This document shows positions 36,640 to 48,700 of a stretch of 64,000 nucleotides of DNA, piece by piece; position 1 is the first letter of the stretch, and the number at the start of each line of letters is the position of its first letter. Below the pieces are notes generated by a model. The model did no database searches. It worked only from the letters and a program-made list of their open reading frames with translations, and had not been told where the DNA came from. The translations under genes were made by a program, and so were the position numbers. Source of the stretch: Promerops cafer (Eukaryota; Chordata; Aves; Passeriformes; Nectariniidae); NCBI GenBank assembly GCA_013398275.1, contig VZSE01002700.1, positions 2,040,455 through 2,104,454 on the forward strand, written 5' to 3'.

Positions 36640-37079
36640 TTACCAATATGGCCACCAAGTTGATTAGAGGGCTGGAACAATTTCAGGTTTTTTCAGCCTG
36701 GAAAAGGTTTCAGGGAGACAATTGTGGCATTCCAGTACCTGAATGGAACCAACAGGAAAGATGGAGAGGGGCTTTTTTCACAAGAGCATGTAGTGAGAGA
36801 ACAAGAGGAAATGGATTCAAACTAAAAGAGGGTAAGTTTAAATTGGATATTCGAAAGAAATTCTTTATTGTGAAGGTGGTAAGGCACTGGAATGGGTTGC
36901 CCAGAGAAGCTGTGGGTGTCTTGTCCCTAGAAGTATTTAAGGCCAAGTTGGATGGGGCTCTGGGCAACTTGATCTAGTGGAGGTGTACCTGCACATGCTG
37001 GTAGAGTTGGAACTAGCTGATCTTTCAGGTTCTTCCAACCCAGGCCATTCTATGATTCTATGATTCTGTGATTCTATGA
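36640..37079 (+). mobile_element. CR1 LINE, truncated copy with ORF2 C-terminus and 3' tail
   Basis: The frame 36582-36977 reads through the well-known CR1 ORF2 C-terminus: IRGLEQF, RACSERTRGNGFKLKEG, then RKKFFIVKVVRHWNGLPRE and SLEVFKAKLDGALGNLI. A short 3' UTR follows, ending in the tail ATTCTATGATTCTATGATTCTGTGATTCTATGA (37047-37079). There is an internal deletion after LEQF relative to the family. The frame is still open, so the copy is relatively young among those here, but lacking the endonuclease and most of the reverse transcriptase it cannot move by itself. It should not be annotated as a host gene. Confidence 0.95.
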
Positions 37080-38099
37080 CCACCCCAGTATCCTGCTCCT
37101 AGGAAGGAGATTGTAAGATATACAAAGCTTTATGTTTTCATAAGAAAAACAATATATTGCAATAACAGGTGCCATTAGAATAAATCACATTGAAGATATT
37201 TTCATCCATGACTTACCACAGGACTTTAGGGCAGTTAGAAGGTAATAATACCATTTTATCAGGTGATACAATGCTGGTGCTTGAAGAAAACTTTAGAAGG
37301 CAATTTGTTAATTAAACATGAACATTACCATCTTCAGAAAAGAAACAATATTTTGGGGATATTTTGTTATTATTTGTCAGATCAGGAAAATCCCATTTAG
37401 CAATCTGTAATTACTAAAAGTTGTTGACAAACACAATCATTGAGGAAAAAATGAACTAAACTGAATAAACCAATGATACTTCTGTCTTTAACAGACAGTG
37501 TAAACAGTCCAGAGTGAAGGAAACCTCCTACCCCCAACAGTTCCCAGTTGTATTGGTAAAATTTCAAAAGCAGATGAGAAGTAAAATTAATCTTGGAAAG
37601 AAACCAAAGAATGACATCATCAGTTTGGTGATTCCAATTCACAGGAAATCGTAAGAAGAATTATGCAAGCACAAAAGCAGAAGTGGTTGCAATAAAGATA
37701 AATAAGTAACAAGAAATTTCCTGAATTTGAAATGGTTAAACTTCATATGCCATTACCTTTGATTATGACTTATTTCCTGAAACCAGAGAAAATGAAAGCG
37801 TGTGGCTGCATCTTATTCTTTCCCATTCCAACATTCACATACCTCTGTATACTGAAATTCATCATTGCTAGGTTCCACAGTTCCTTTAAAAAGATGAGCT
37901 GGACAATGTATCTACTAATTCAAAACCCATCAGTTCACTAAAATAAATAGTTTTAAATGAACATGATGCTTATGTGGCTTTTCATGACATCCTTCAAAGC
38001 TTCATATAAAAGTTTATATTATGAACTAACTACTCTCTGTCCTGTGATTAAAGGGCACATGATGACCTCATGAACCACCCTTTAGACTTCCAGTGCTTC
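37080..38099. other. Unique noncoding sequence
   Basis: Nothing recognisable on either strand. Confidence 0.5.
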
Positions 38100-38490
38100 T
38101 GGCTTTAATATTCTGTGCTAGATTCACAGAGCTCTTCTACAGATGCTAAGCGTTCAATCCTGAAGGCTCCACTTCATCATCAGGTAATTAGTATTTTCAT
38201 TAACTTGCTTATTGTCAAGGAAAATGAGCCTTGATCATCTAATTTTTCCTCAATGAGTTGAATATTGTAATATATCTATAATTAATGTGTTTTATGCCAC
38301 AAACGTGTAATGGAGTGGAAATCTGAGCCTGCTCCCAGCAGTCACTGTCAGTAAATGTTTGATGAATAAACAGAGACTTTCTAATGGGAAATGGTGGCGA
38401 CTTTTATAAGCAGACACAATAAAGACTTTATTAACATACTTAAGAAGCATTCTGGGAAATAGAATTGAATGCATTATTACTGTAGGCTCC
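38100..38490. promoter_or_regulatory. Candidate conserved noncoding element
   Basis: Repeat-free sequence with clustered transcription-factor-like words: GGTAATTAG (38182), ATAATTAATG (38278), ACACAATAAAG (38414, SOX-like core) and TTATTAAC. The balanced, non-repetitive composition resembles vertebrate enhancers. This is inference only; conservation was not tested. Confidence 0.22.
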
Positions 38491-39114
38491 TTTTGTGAAA
38501 AGTAAATTTTACTGTCCCCATAACAAATGTTTGCTTGTTTGATGTAACTTGTAGTGTCATTCTTTTATGGAGCATCTTTCAGTGTAGATCTGTGATACAT
38601 TCTAAAGCTACATATTCCCTATAGGTCTATGATCTTAAAAAAAAAAACCCTCTGAAATTTGTATAAGCTAATCACTTATATACCTGTCTGTGAAGGAAAA
38701 AGAAATAGAAAGGAAAAAGAAACAACACTGAGCAGATATCTGAAAACTCAAATTAAAGTCAAAATCTTTTTAAAATGAAAATTTATTGTAGGTGTTCAGA
38801 GAATGAAGGGAAGCTGAAGTGGAATGGAAGATCATTTGCAATGCCACATCTGCTATAAATAAGACTTAATATGTCTTTAAAATGTATTAATTAACAGCTC
38901 CAGACATAGTATCAAATGCTATAAAAAGGCATAGGCGTGTCTCTGAGCTAGTCAGGAATACATTTAGGTTCTTGACTGGCTCCAGAATGGAAACTAAAGC
39001 TGTTCTGGCTCAGTTTTCAGAGGTGTGGTGTACACAGCCTGTGCTGCAGTCAGTGGTGACTACAGACTGTAATAAAATGGCCTTCAGGAAAAAGGAAAGC
39101 CTTCTTCCTTTTGA
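38491..39114. other. Noncoding sequence, no feature recognised
   Basis: Contains a short A-run (38638-38647) and a repeated GGAAAAAGAAA word (about 38694-38724). Nothing else is recognisable. Confidence 0.5.
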
Positions 39115-39167
39115 TTTTTTTTTTTTCTTTGTTTTTTTTTATTTTCTTTTCTTTTTTTTTTTTTTTT
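39115..39167. repeat. T-rich low-complexity tract
   Basis: About 53 bases of T interrupted by single C, G or A bases. It produces the poly-Phe end of the open frame 38972-39169. On the minus strand it is a long A-rich tract, but no SINE or LINE body is recognisable beside it. Confidence 0.95.
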
Positions 39168-39439
39168 AAAGCTGGCATGGCGTTTGTCTTCCCAGAACAC
39201 ACTGTACCTGGGGATCAACAACTTACCTAAGCAAGAAAGACACTTGAATTGCATCTACGGCTTTTACTCAGCTAAGTGCAAATTCTGTGTCCTGATTTGC
39301 ATGAAATTCAGAAGATTTCTGTGGCATTGATGTAATGTGATGGAGAGGGCAGCAATAAAAATAGCGAAAGAGAAAGCAAGAAAGGATACAGAGTAGGAAG
39401 CAAAGAGAATATTCTCCAAAAAGAAAATTAGGGAGGACA

Positions 39440-39790
39440 ACTGTGAGAGTAAGCAGAATGGCCTGTGGTTATCACCTCTCTACATCCCTGTCACGGGAGC
39501 TTCAAATACTCCCCACTTTGAACCAACATCAACCACCAATGCTTTCAGTGAGTGGCTCTGGTACTGAAAGCCTTGCCTGCATGACTGGTGAGGTGCAAGG
39601 ACAGGCTGGGAAAGGTTGCCATGTTGCCTGTGCTGCCAGGAGCAATCCAGAGACAGCTGGCGGGGTCAAACTCCAGAGCATGCTCTGGGACAGGAGCTGT
39701 AGATATAACCATGGGAGCTGGCTCTGTTTCACACACCTGAACGGGAACTTGTCCCCTGCACCTCATGAAGAGGACTCAGCATGCTGAGGG
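39440..39790. other. Unexplained GC-richer block with overlapping open frames on both strands
   Basis: A 114-codon frame on the plus strand (39443-39787) overlaps frames of 67 and 73 codons on the minus strand, because the block is GC-rich and poor in stop words. None has a recognisable domain. It could be a decayed retrocopy, an uncharacterised repeat or a lncRNA exon. Confidence 0.3.
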
Positions 39791-42700
39791 TGTGATGCAT
39801 CTGTCCTACAATAGATGTCTACCGAAAGTTTTCTGAATCAACATGTAATGAGTTATTTCCACTTCTTTTTTTAAGGCAGAAGATTTAATTTTATGTTCTA
39901 TTAAGAAATTTAAAATATTATATTAAAATTACACATCATTTAGAGAAAAAATGTGATGGGCCACACATTGTTATTAAAGAATTTTATTTCCATAAGGAAA
40001 GTCAGTGTTTTACCTTTTCCTGTTTGGTGGAATGAACATCAGATTGCCTTTGGAGGAGTTATTTTCATTTCCAATTTGCTCTGGTAGATATAAACCCAGA
40101 AAACTCAAGTTTTGATATAAGTAAATCCCCAAAAGGATTTATTCTGTAGATGGATCCATAATTCAGAAAAGAATTGCCTGCTCGTGTGTTGTAACCAAAC
40201 AAATGTTGACTATTACAATGACTATTACATTTACATTTAAAGTAGCTGTTAAGCTCCCAGAGCGATCAATGAAGAGACAATGTCACTTAGAGATTATGAT
40301 TTATCTCATCCTAATGTAGATCTCAGGAACAAGCCAGATGAATCTCAGCCTAAAAGTATGTACTTCTTTCACCTCTCTGCTAAGCAATGTGACTCACTCA
40401 GATGTTGAAGTTTACTTAATAGATGCTTAGACTTAGATAAATCTCCCTTTGAAAACAAACTGCTCAAAACATTAAGAATCTGACCACAGAGAATAATTTA
40501 GAATGTCAGAGGATGAAGATGTGAGACTGAATTTGATTTGTTGTTGTTTTTGTTGTTATTTTTGTTATTTTTGGTCAGATGTACTCTCAATGTACTACAG
40601 CACGTGAACTTCATTAGAAGTGTTTTGCAGGGGCAAGACTGACAAGAACTTATGCAGGGAGTTTTAAATACGGCCTACAATTCTTTTCCAGTGGGCAGGT
40701 TCTTCATCTCTCCTGCAAAAAGGAAATTAGTCAAATCAAGTTGTAGAACATAATGTTAAGAAAATTAAGTAATGTGGTTGAAAGCTGTGTTCATTCCACC
40801 TGAATTTAGGCACCTAGACAGGTGCCCAAAATGAGATGTATAGTCACCATATCTTCCCATGGGGAAACAACAACATTTTCATATTCAGTTGTCCTATGTG
40901 GTGTATTTGCCTCAGCTCTTTCTAACTCCACTGGAAATGAAAATATCCTGAGTTGTGAAGTTTGACAACCATGACATCTGACAAGTATAACTTAATATAA
41001 AGGTCACAAAAGAAATCTTACTTTAGCCAAAGCTTTTAGGTTTAATTTTTTTTTTTTTTGAGGGGGGTGGTGATTAAGTCAATATCAACATAGAAACTTT
41101 CAATGTATATTTTCTATATTCACTGTCTAGTGCAATTATTTAGATGAATGAGATGCTTCACAACAGATGGTAAAACCAAATGCCAGAATCATAAAATCAA
41201 ATCTCTCATAAATCAATATATAAGATATATTTGAGTGTTTTCTGGTATCATCAACAAGCCCAACTGATTTTTGATTTAAACAGTGGTCTGGCTTCCAGGA
41301 TGTCACAGAAAAGAGAGGCATGGTCTCTCCTAATGTATGAAAACCAGTTAAGTAAGATTTTGTGACATTCCTATCTTCAAGCCAGTGTCTTGGGTGGAAT
41401 CGGGATTGTTTTGAAAATGTCAGGAGTTCTGGCAGGGTGTTCCAGTGCAGCCAGGATTATACCTGCTTTCTCTATTTTGGTATGCGGCAGCATCCTGAAC
41501 AGTACAAGAAATATCTTAGAATTCTCCCCGTGCTTCCCTTAACTAGGAGATTACTATTTTGTATCTGAAATGCAAGAAGGCAAGAAAGCATTTTGGCAGA
41601 GCAGAGTTTACTGATACCACAACAGACAAAGTTCAGGTACCTCATTTTTTTTCCCCACAAGAACTACCCAAATTGAAGACAACGGACCATTGAACATCAG
41701 CAGCACAAAGTGGGAGCACAGTGCTGTTCTCCATTATGCTGGTATTGATCTCAATATCTACACCTTTTTTTCTAGTTTACCCTATCATTACAAAACTAAT
41801 ATTTGATCCAGTCTTCTAATAAGAGATACACGTATTTCTACAGACTTCATTGATCTTACATATATTTCTGGAACTACCTGATATTTGGTAAGATTTATCT
41901 TTGGATAAGATATTTGAATCTTTACAAAAAAAGATTATTGAAAGTACAAGTTAATGCCTTTTATGAAAAATATTAATTATAAATAGATGAAACAAACATG
42001 GCAATGAAAAACCAAAGTAATATACTGTTTTCTATCTCACTACAAAAGGATAAAGAAGAAAAAGAGTTTGGCAAAATAATGCATATAAAGGCCAGATATT
42101 CATGTCCTGAGGCCATCAGACACTTCCCTAATGGACTACAGAATGTGTAAAATAATTAATCATGTGGAGAAGGTATTGCCAGGGTTAGAGATGGGGTCTT
42201 GAGCTTTTAATGGAAATGCTCTGTGACTGAGCTGGGAAAAAAACTTCTGTAGTTAGAAAAGGAGGGCATCTGTCATACTTAATTCATAGTGGTTTAGTAG
42301 CACAATAAAATACAAGACATGGTTCAGCACTCCTATTTTGTGGAGTATTAAAACTATATATAATACAGGAATGGTACAAATATGCAGTGAACCACTCTTC
42401 ATGGTAGTGTTCACAAATATCAGTAGGAGGAATGCTTAAAAGGTTAAACTCAGACTCTCTGGGGTCAGATTTGTTTCCTCACCAGCAATACATCTACCTC
42501 CCTGACTAATCTTTCTGTATATACTTTAAAAAGGACCCATTACCTTTTCTACCTGCCTGTTTCATAGGTTGAGGAGACAGAATGAAAATGGGTCATTTTA
42601 TTTGTTTCTTTGTTAGAGGACAGAACACAAGGATCTACCTTAAAAAGAAATAATCAAATAAATATTAGACAGTGCTAGTATTAACATGCAAGTTTTATAG

Positions 42701-43659
42701 ACAAAGAATGGCATCACAACTGAAGAACTTCAAAGGGAAACACTGTTAATATTTCTTATGCACAAGCAATCTATCTGTCCCTCTGGTGGAGACACTTTAT
42801 GGTACAGTCGTTAGCAGTATGATCTGTAACCTCATTTTTTTTCCACAGAATGCCATCCTCATTTATTTTATGGGATAAACAGTGTTAATTATATGACCAT
42901 TTCCTTTAAATTTTCTTGTTTCCCAATAGGTCAAGAGATGAGTCTAACTCTTTACTTCTTCTGTGCTGCTTCAATCACACTTCCAACAATTTGGGAGTCC
43001 ATCATCTATGTTTTATTCAGAGTTTGAACATTGTGCAGTATGAAGGGATGCTACTCTGTCCTCCCAAAAATTGAACTGAGAAGCTTCAAACTGGATGCTC
43101 AGAAAATGAGAGTATAACCATACTTATAAAAATGATAAGTAGCCAACAGGCTTCAAAAACCAAGATATATTTAACAGTGCAGGAGATTTGTTAGAGGGAT
43201 TGTAGGAAATTTAAAGGTTCTCATCTGAGTTACTTGGTGCAGGTCACATACACAGTAAAGGAAAATTAGTTCAAACTGAAATAGTGACATAGAGAATGAG
43301 TTAGCTACACATGTGTCAATTGTCTTTGTCTTCTGAGTATGGTTGGAATCAGTAATATAAGGGTTGAAGTGTGCCCCAAGAGGAATTTTTTGGGTTACCA
43401 ATAATCAAATAAATATTTCAATAATCAATAAATATTGGATATTTTCAGTACAACTAATCCAATCTATTGGATTCAATATATCAAATTATACTCTAAAACA
43501 ATCTAAAGTATGTCAGTATTCATAATTTTTAAGGGGTTTTATTGAAGAATTAGTGGTTTAATTCCAGTCATAAGTAAATTTTACTTTAGGCAGCTAAAGA
43601 GAAAAATAATTAAAAGGGAAAACATAAGTATATTAACATATACCTATTAATAATATAAA
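39791..43659. other. Unique noncoding sequence with small T-rich tracts
   Basis: No gene or transposon is recognised. It contains a TTG/T-rich patch (about 40536-40575), a 14-base T-run (41046-41059) and a small duplicated CAATAATCAA(A)TAAATATT word (about 43400-43437). Confidence 0.5.
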
Positions 43660-43870
43660 CATAGAAAGGCTTGGGTTGGATGGGACATTAAAGATCATCC
43701 AGTTCCCACCTTCTCTGCCAGGGGCAGTAATGCCACCAATTAGACCTAGAGGCTCACGGCCCCATCCAACCTGGCCTTGGAGACTTCCAGGGGTGGGACA
43801 TCCACAACTTCTCTGGGCAACCTGTTCCTGTGCCTCACTATTGAGTTTCCTCACCAGGAGAGGAAACAAC
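43660..43870 (-). mobile_element. CR1 LINE, truncated 3' end
   Basis: The plus strand reads CATAGAAAGGCTTGGGTTGG, then ACATTAAAGATCATCCAGTTCC. After that come CCCCATCCAACCTGGCCTTGG and GGGACATCCACAACTTCTCTGGGCAACCTGTTCC, all complement of the CR1 3' region. The right end fades near 43870. The antisense frame 43633-44094 includes it (QVAQRSCGCPTPGSLQGQVGWG region) and is a CR1 read-through, not a gene. Confidence 0.93.
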
Positions 43871-45024
43871 GTTCCCATGTAGCCAAATTTAGGATGACAC
43901 AGGGCGTCAAGTTGCACCAAATAGACCAAAAGGACATGTGAGAGGAGTTGACAATGGGACACAAAAGTATTGTTAACTTTGCCTTCCAGCAATTTTTCCA
44001 TCAGCAAACACCTCAGCCTCAGAGGCTGTACATTTCTCAGTCGTGCCGACTTTGAATGACCTCTGTATGGAAGAAGGGATGGACTGGCTACCACAAAGGA
44101 GGCATCTGAAAGATCCTATGAGAATTACACTGGGAGGAAAAAGGAGATGAAAAATATAAAGGATCTGTATCTGACAGGGATTGAACACTAATAGAAAGAT
44201 GGAAGGGCTGGACTTCTGCCTACGCCAGTTAATGGGAATTTTGACATTCATTTCAGGTGCTGTAGGGTCAGGCTCCTGTGAATTAGCAAGGGCTGGAGCA
44301 GAGAAGAGAAGTAAATAGGCTGCCCAGAGCAGTAAAACTGTTTGTGCCTAAGGGTATGGCTGGGCTGTGATTTGGTGTGTGTACACATATTCTCTTGACT
44401 GAATGGATACTACTTAGGGTGACCAAGGCAGCAAATACTCCAGCGTGGGCAGGACAAGCCAAGAGATCACCCAGGCACTCTCTCAAGCAGATGCCATCCC
44501 CTGAAGCATGTGTTGCTGCATTTTTACTCCAACCTAGCTGTATCTCCTCCAACCATCAATCCCTCAAGCACTGCAGGCATGATGTAAGAATTTGGAGGCG
44601 CTTTAGATGCAGGTTGTTTCATCATCTCTACCATATGGCTGCAGAGAAGGTAGCTGATTTTAGAGCATGAAGCCTGTGCCACAATGTTCAATTTCCAATA
44701 TATTGGTGATGCAACTAAACAATGTTGTAACAAAACACCTAGCTGTGAGTGTATGTGCAACTGTGTTTGCTTGAGTTCTTCACAAAATAAATATATAAAG
44801 GAGAAGCTAAAATTACATGAAGACACTGACAGACCCTTAAGTGAAATGAGTTAAGCTGGTATGAGGGGGAAGGAGGCTGGGTGTCTGAACGTCATAGCTG
44901 TGGCCCAGTGATAGACAGGCTGAGGCAGTGGAGCTGAGAAGAATGGTCATATGATGGTAGTTGAAGTGTCAAGGGGGTACAATTTATTGAAAAGCAGATC
45001 ACAAAAGGGAAAATCCTTCTTGCA
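43871..45024. other. Noncoding sequence with several overlapping chance frames
   Basis: Frames overlap on both strands (43973-44251, 44283-44552, 44377-44670, 44524-44826) without domain content. Nothing else is recognisable. Confidence 0.45.
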
Positions 45025-45120
45025 TATTATTAGGGCTATTGATTGATTTATATAGTGCATTTCTTAAGCAAAGCTCTTTACAGAATTACAAACTATTAAA
45101 GCTGAGTGAATAACTCACAA
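45025..45120 (+). mobile_element. Old amniote SINE/LINE 3' tail remnant (L3/MIR-like)
   Basis: TTATTAGGGCTATTGATTGATTTATATAGTGCA, then AAAGCTCTTTACAGAATTACAAACTATTAAAGCTGAGTGAA. This follows the widespread old tail 'TTATTATTGATTTATATAGCGC..GCGCTTTACAAA..ACAAACAATGAAGC' seen in L3/MIR-like retroposons of amniotes. It is short and diverged; the family is given only at that level. Confidence 0.45.
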
Positions 45121-45283
45121 TGAATAATTTATCCCATGAATTTAACCTTTCTTTCTGCTCATGAAATAGCCACAAAGAGATCACTATTTCCTTAATTATT
45201 CAGTGAATTTTCTAATGAACTTTTAAACACTATGAACTCATCACTAAGAATGTTCTCGTGATACAAGATAACCAGGGATTCTT
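45121..45283. other. Noncoding sequence
   Basis: Nothing recognisable. Confidence 0.5.
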
Positions 45284-45700
45284 TTGGTGCTGATTGTTTC
45301 GAGACAACTAAACTTGTGGCTAGAAAAATCATGTGCAATATCCTGTGAGGATCTGGTGGCTTGCGGTTCGTGCTTTGCAGCAGCAGCTGAGTGCTCTCTG
45401 AATAGGCACCATTTTAGGACAGAAAGCAGGTGGGCTGTGGCAATGTGGAACTCAAACCCTGCTCTCCATCCCTAAGTAGAGAGCGTCTCAACCTGGCACA
45501 AGACACCCTGCAATTGGTTGTGGGTGCTAACAAGTGTGTGTGTACAGAGCTCCAGGACCTTGTGGAGATGTGGGAGCCCTCTGGAGTGCCTCCTCAGAGC
45601 TGTGCTGCTCAGGAGCACCTGGAGATGCTCCCTGTACACACCAAGCCAGCTGGTTTTGCACCTGAGTACTGGGTGTTTTTTTAATTGAAGCCTGAATTCA
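45284..45700. other. Unexplained GC-richer block
   Basis: Higher GC than its surroundings, with frames on both strands (45284-45475 and 45430-45684 plus; 45472-45735 minus) of unknown type. No domain, poly-A tail or terminal repeat is seen. It may be a relative of the block at 39440-39790 only in composition; I see no sequence similarity. Confidence 0.3.
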
Positions 45701-48700
45701 TTGTGATTTAACACAGTATTTTTTCCCTGACACAAGTATGTAAAGGTCTGAATTTCAAAGCTGTCCTACCCTCAAATTCCTCTTCCATGAATATTAAGGT
45801 AAGTAGCATGCAAGTCTATTCTTTGATATATTTTTGCTAGGATGCATTAAATCCATAAATATTAGCAGAAAGTGAAATCAAAAGAGAGGACTGCAAACCG
45901 TGATAAAATAGGTGGAGTAGTTGTGCACTGAGCACTTGACCCCCAAACCAAATCCCTTGGAATTTTTCTGTTTCATTATATTAAACATCTGTCATTCCTG
46001 AGGATAAAGGGAACTAATCAGCAATATGAATAGCAGAAGCACTATCAAAGAGTTTGGAAAGAGGAGTGTTCTTCTGGAAAGAAGTGGGAGCTGAAGTTTG
46101 ATTAGGAAATATGAGGAGGACTGACTAGCAGCTTTTTCTAACCTATCAGCTCTAATGCAGCCATCACTCTTGGAGGCTAGGGGCAGATTCTAAAGTTATG
46201 TGTAAATGCTCTCCATCCCCCACTTTAGCTCATTTCCTTTCAGGTTATGCCACAGGACTTTTTAAAGCTGTTTCCCAATTAAAGTTTCATGCTGCACAGA
46301 TGGAGAAAAATGAACTTCCAGCATAGCTCTGTGTTCTGGCAGTGGACAATCCTTTTTTAATTACCAAAAAGAAAACTTTGAGACATTTTCTCTACTGCTG
46401 TATTCTAAGGCAGTAGCAAACAAGGCTGAGGAGCAATGCATTTTGCAGCTGCTACTGAGTGTCTTAGTACTTCACAGTGTTAATAACCTCAATGGGGCAG
46501 CAGATTAATAATTCACCTGTGAAAACACACTACAGTCTTTAAATGAAGAAATTTAAACAAAAATATTAACAAATATCTACAGTTTTATTTTTTGTAAAAG
46601 GACATCTATACAAAATAATGCTTTCAGATCTCTCCTGGGCTTCCAGATGGAGAGCAGACTGTCTGAGCCTTTATTTGTATTGACGCTTTTGGATTTGGGA
46701 GTATAATTTTACTGAAAGATGTCATTAATTACTCTGAGTCCTGGTTTCTGTCAGCCCTTTTGCCACACTCAGGGGAGCTCTTTTGGAGTGATTTCCAAGT
46801 GGTTAGATCCATATCTCAAAGCAGCCATGGGGTATACACATGAGATTCTTCCAGAGGGGAGAAACCCAGAATAACTCTTGTATTGCACATCCCAGGACCA
46901 ATGCAAGTCCCTTTCCCACGGCGAGTATGAAGTGAATTTCAGGTTCTCAGCAAGAATTGTTTTGATCTGTAAATCCATTCCTATTTGTCCACACTAATCT
47001 ATAAGGCAGAAATAGGTTTACATAAGGAAAAGGCCAGTTACATAACTTAATTTCAGTTGGAGGCAGTCTGGATGTCCAAATTGAAAATATGCAAACAGAG
47101 ATAAAACACTGTTCTGACTTTGTGATGAAGTTTAAACCTCTTGTATCAGATTGTTATTAACTTTTAAGAAAGTAACTATGTTATACAACTTTTCTAAAGC
47201 ACTAAATGCTAATTATGATAGTGTGTCATTCTCATCTTATCAAGCTAAACAATCTCTACCTCCATAATATTTAAATAGAGTTAGATCATTCTGGATAGAT
47301 GATCACTGTGCACTTCAGAAGTTTAACAATTATTATGAGCATAAGTGTGCGTCTCAAATGTATATTTATATTGTTGTGCACAGAGTAATGTGTCTTCTGG
47401 GTCCTATTGTAAACAAGCTGTCAAGCTTAACTGGGTTAGCCTGTAAAAATATCTTTCCATAAATAAATTGAAAAAAACCCCAACCCAACCTAACAGTCAA
47501 GAAGCCTCTTCTAATGGGCTTGATCTGAAAAAAAAGGAGAAAAAATATAATAATATTATGATGCAATCCTGTGCAGACGATTTCTCAAAATGTCAGTATT
47601 TGTAACTTTGGGATATACTGAGATTTTGGCTACTTTTGTTTGTTCTCTGCTTGCTGATGTGGAAGATTTTGTATTCAATTATGTCCAGTCACTCCCAGTT
47701 TGTTATTCATTTGTTCTAGTTCACTCATGTCCTGCCAACTTAGATATGACTAAAATTATCCTCAGAGAGATCAAGAGTGCATTTGCCTGCAACACGTTCA
47801 GTGCTGCAGCAGCAGAACAGAATGATGGCAGCATCAGACAGAAGTGGCTTTTACAGACAGCCCAGTACCTGAGGAGGATTAGAAGTAATACACAAGAGCC
47901 ACAGATTATTTGTGGTGAAATTATAACAGTGTTAACAGAGATCAAATATAGTTTATTTTGCCTCCTTTTCTAAGCATGAAATCTCTGTTGCTGTGGCTGT
48001 TTGTCTCTTCTCTGTCACCCTCTTTGATCTACTTTGTTTTCTCATACAAATACTGTATGTAATTATGACATTTATGCCAACCTTTGAAATAAAATCACTC
48101 CTGTTTTGAGGAGGGTTACATAGTAGTACTAACAGATTTCTCAGAAACCCAGAGTAAAATGCTCTGACATTCTAACAGATAAAAAATAATTGATTTTATA
48201 AAACTTATTCTAGAACTTGCTAATTAAGATAATGAACTGCTTCCATTAAGAACTCTAGTTTAGCTGTTCATTTTTTTAAGGAATGAAATTATCTGGGTTT
48301 TATTAATTAGGATGAAAATTCTTTTTTTTCTTAAAGCACAAAATATTTTGTTTTCTGGAAGTTGCTGATGAGGAAGACAGTGTAAAAGAGACAGTTACCT
48401 TTTCTTGCTTTTCAAAAGGGATTTAAAATTGAGTAAACAATGACAAAAAAATTTAAAATCCTCTGCAGTAAAGACAGCCTTCTATGATGATGAACATTTG
48501 AAAACTTATTTGTAATGTCACCATTCTGACGTAGTAGACCCCTCTGAAGGAAAGATGCATAAAATTGGGTCATTGTAGGAAAGAATTATAGGGGCTCAGT
48601 TATTTTGGTAACAAACAATGAACTATAAACAAAAAATACATGAGAAAGAGACTGAGGTTTACACACCCATCTGTGTATCCTGGACAAACTTGAATGCTAA

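Noticed and set aside
36582..36977. 131-codon host gene
   Set aside because: The sequence is the ORF2 C-terminus of a CR1 retrotransposon.
39115..39167. Poly-A tail of a processed pseudogene on the minus strand
   Set aside because: The tract is impure, and no gene-like sequence or target-site duplication flanks it.
43633..44094. 153-codon minus-strand gene, the longest frame in the window
   Set aside because: Part of it is antisense-oriented CR1 3' sequence, and the rest has no domain or splice support.
47590..47973. 127-codon plus-strand protein
   Set aside because: Composition and lack of recognisable motifs fit chance. No promoter, splice or homology evidence.
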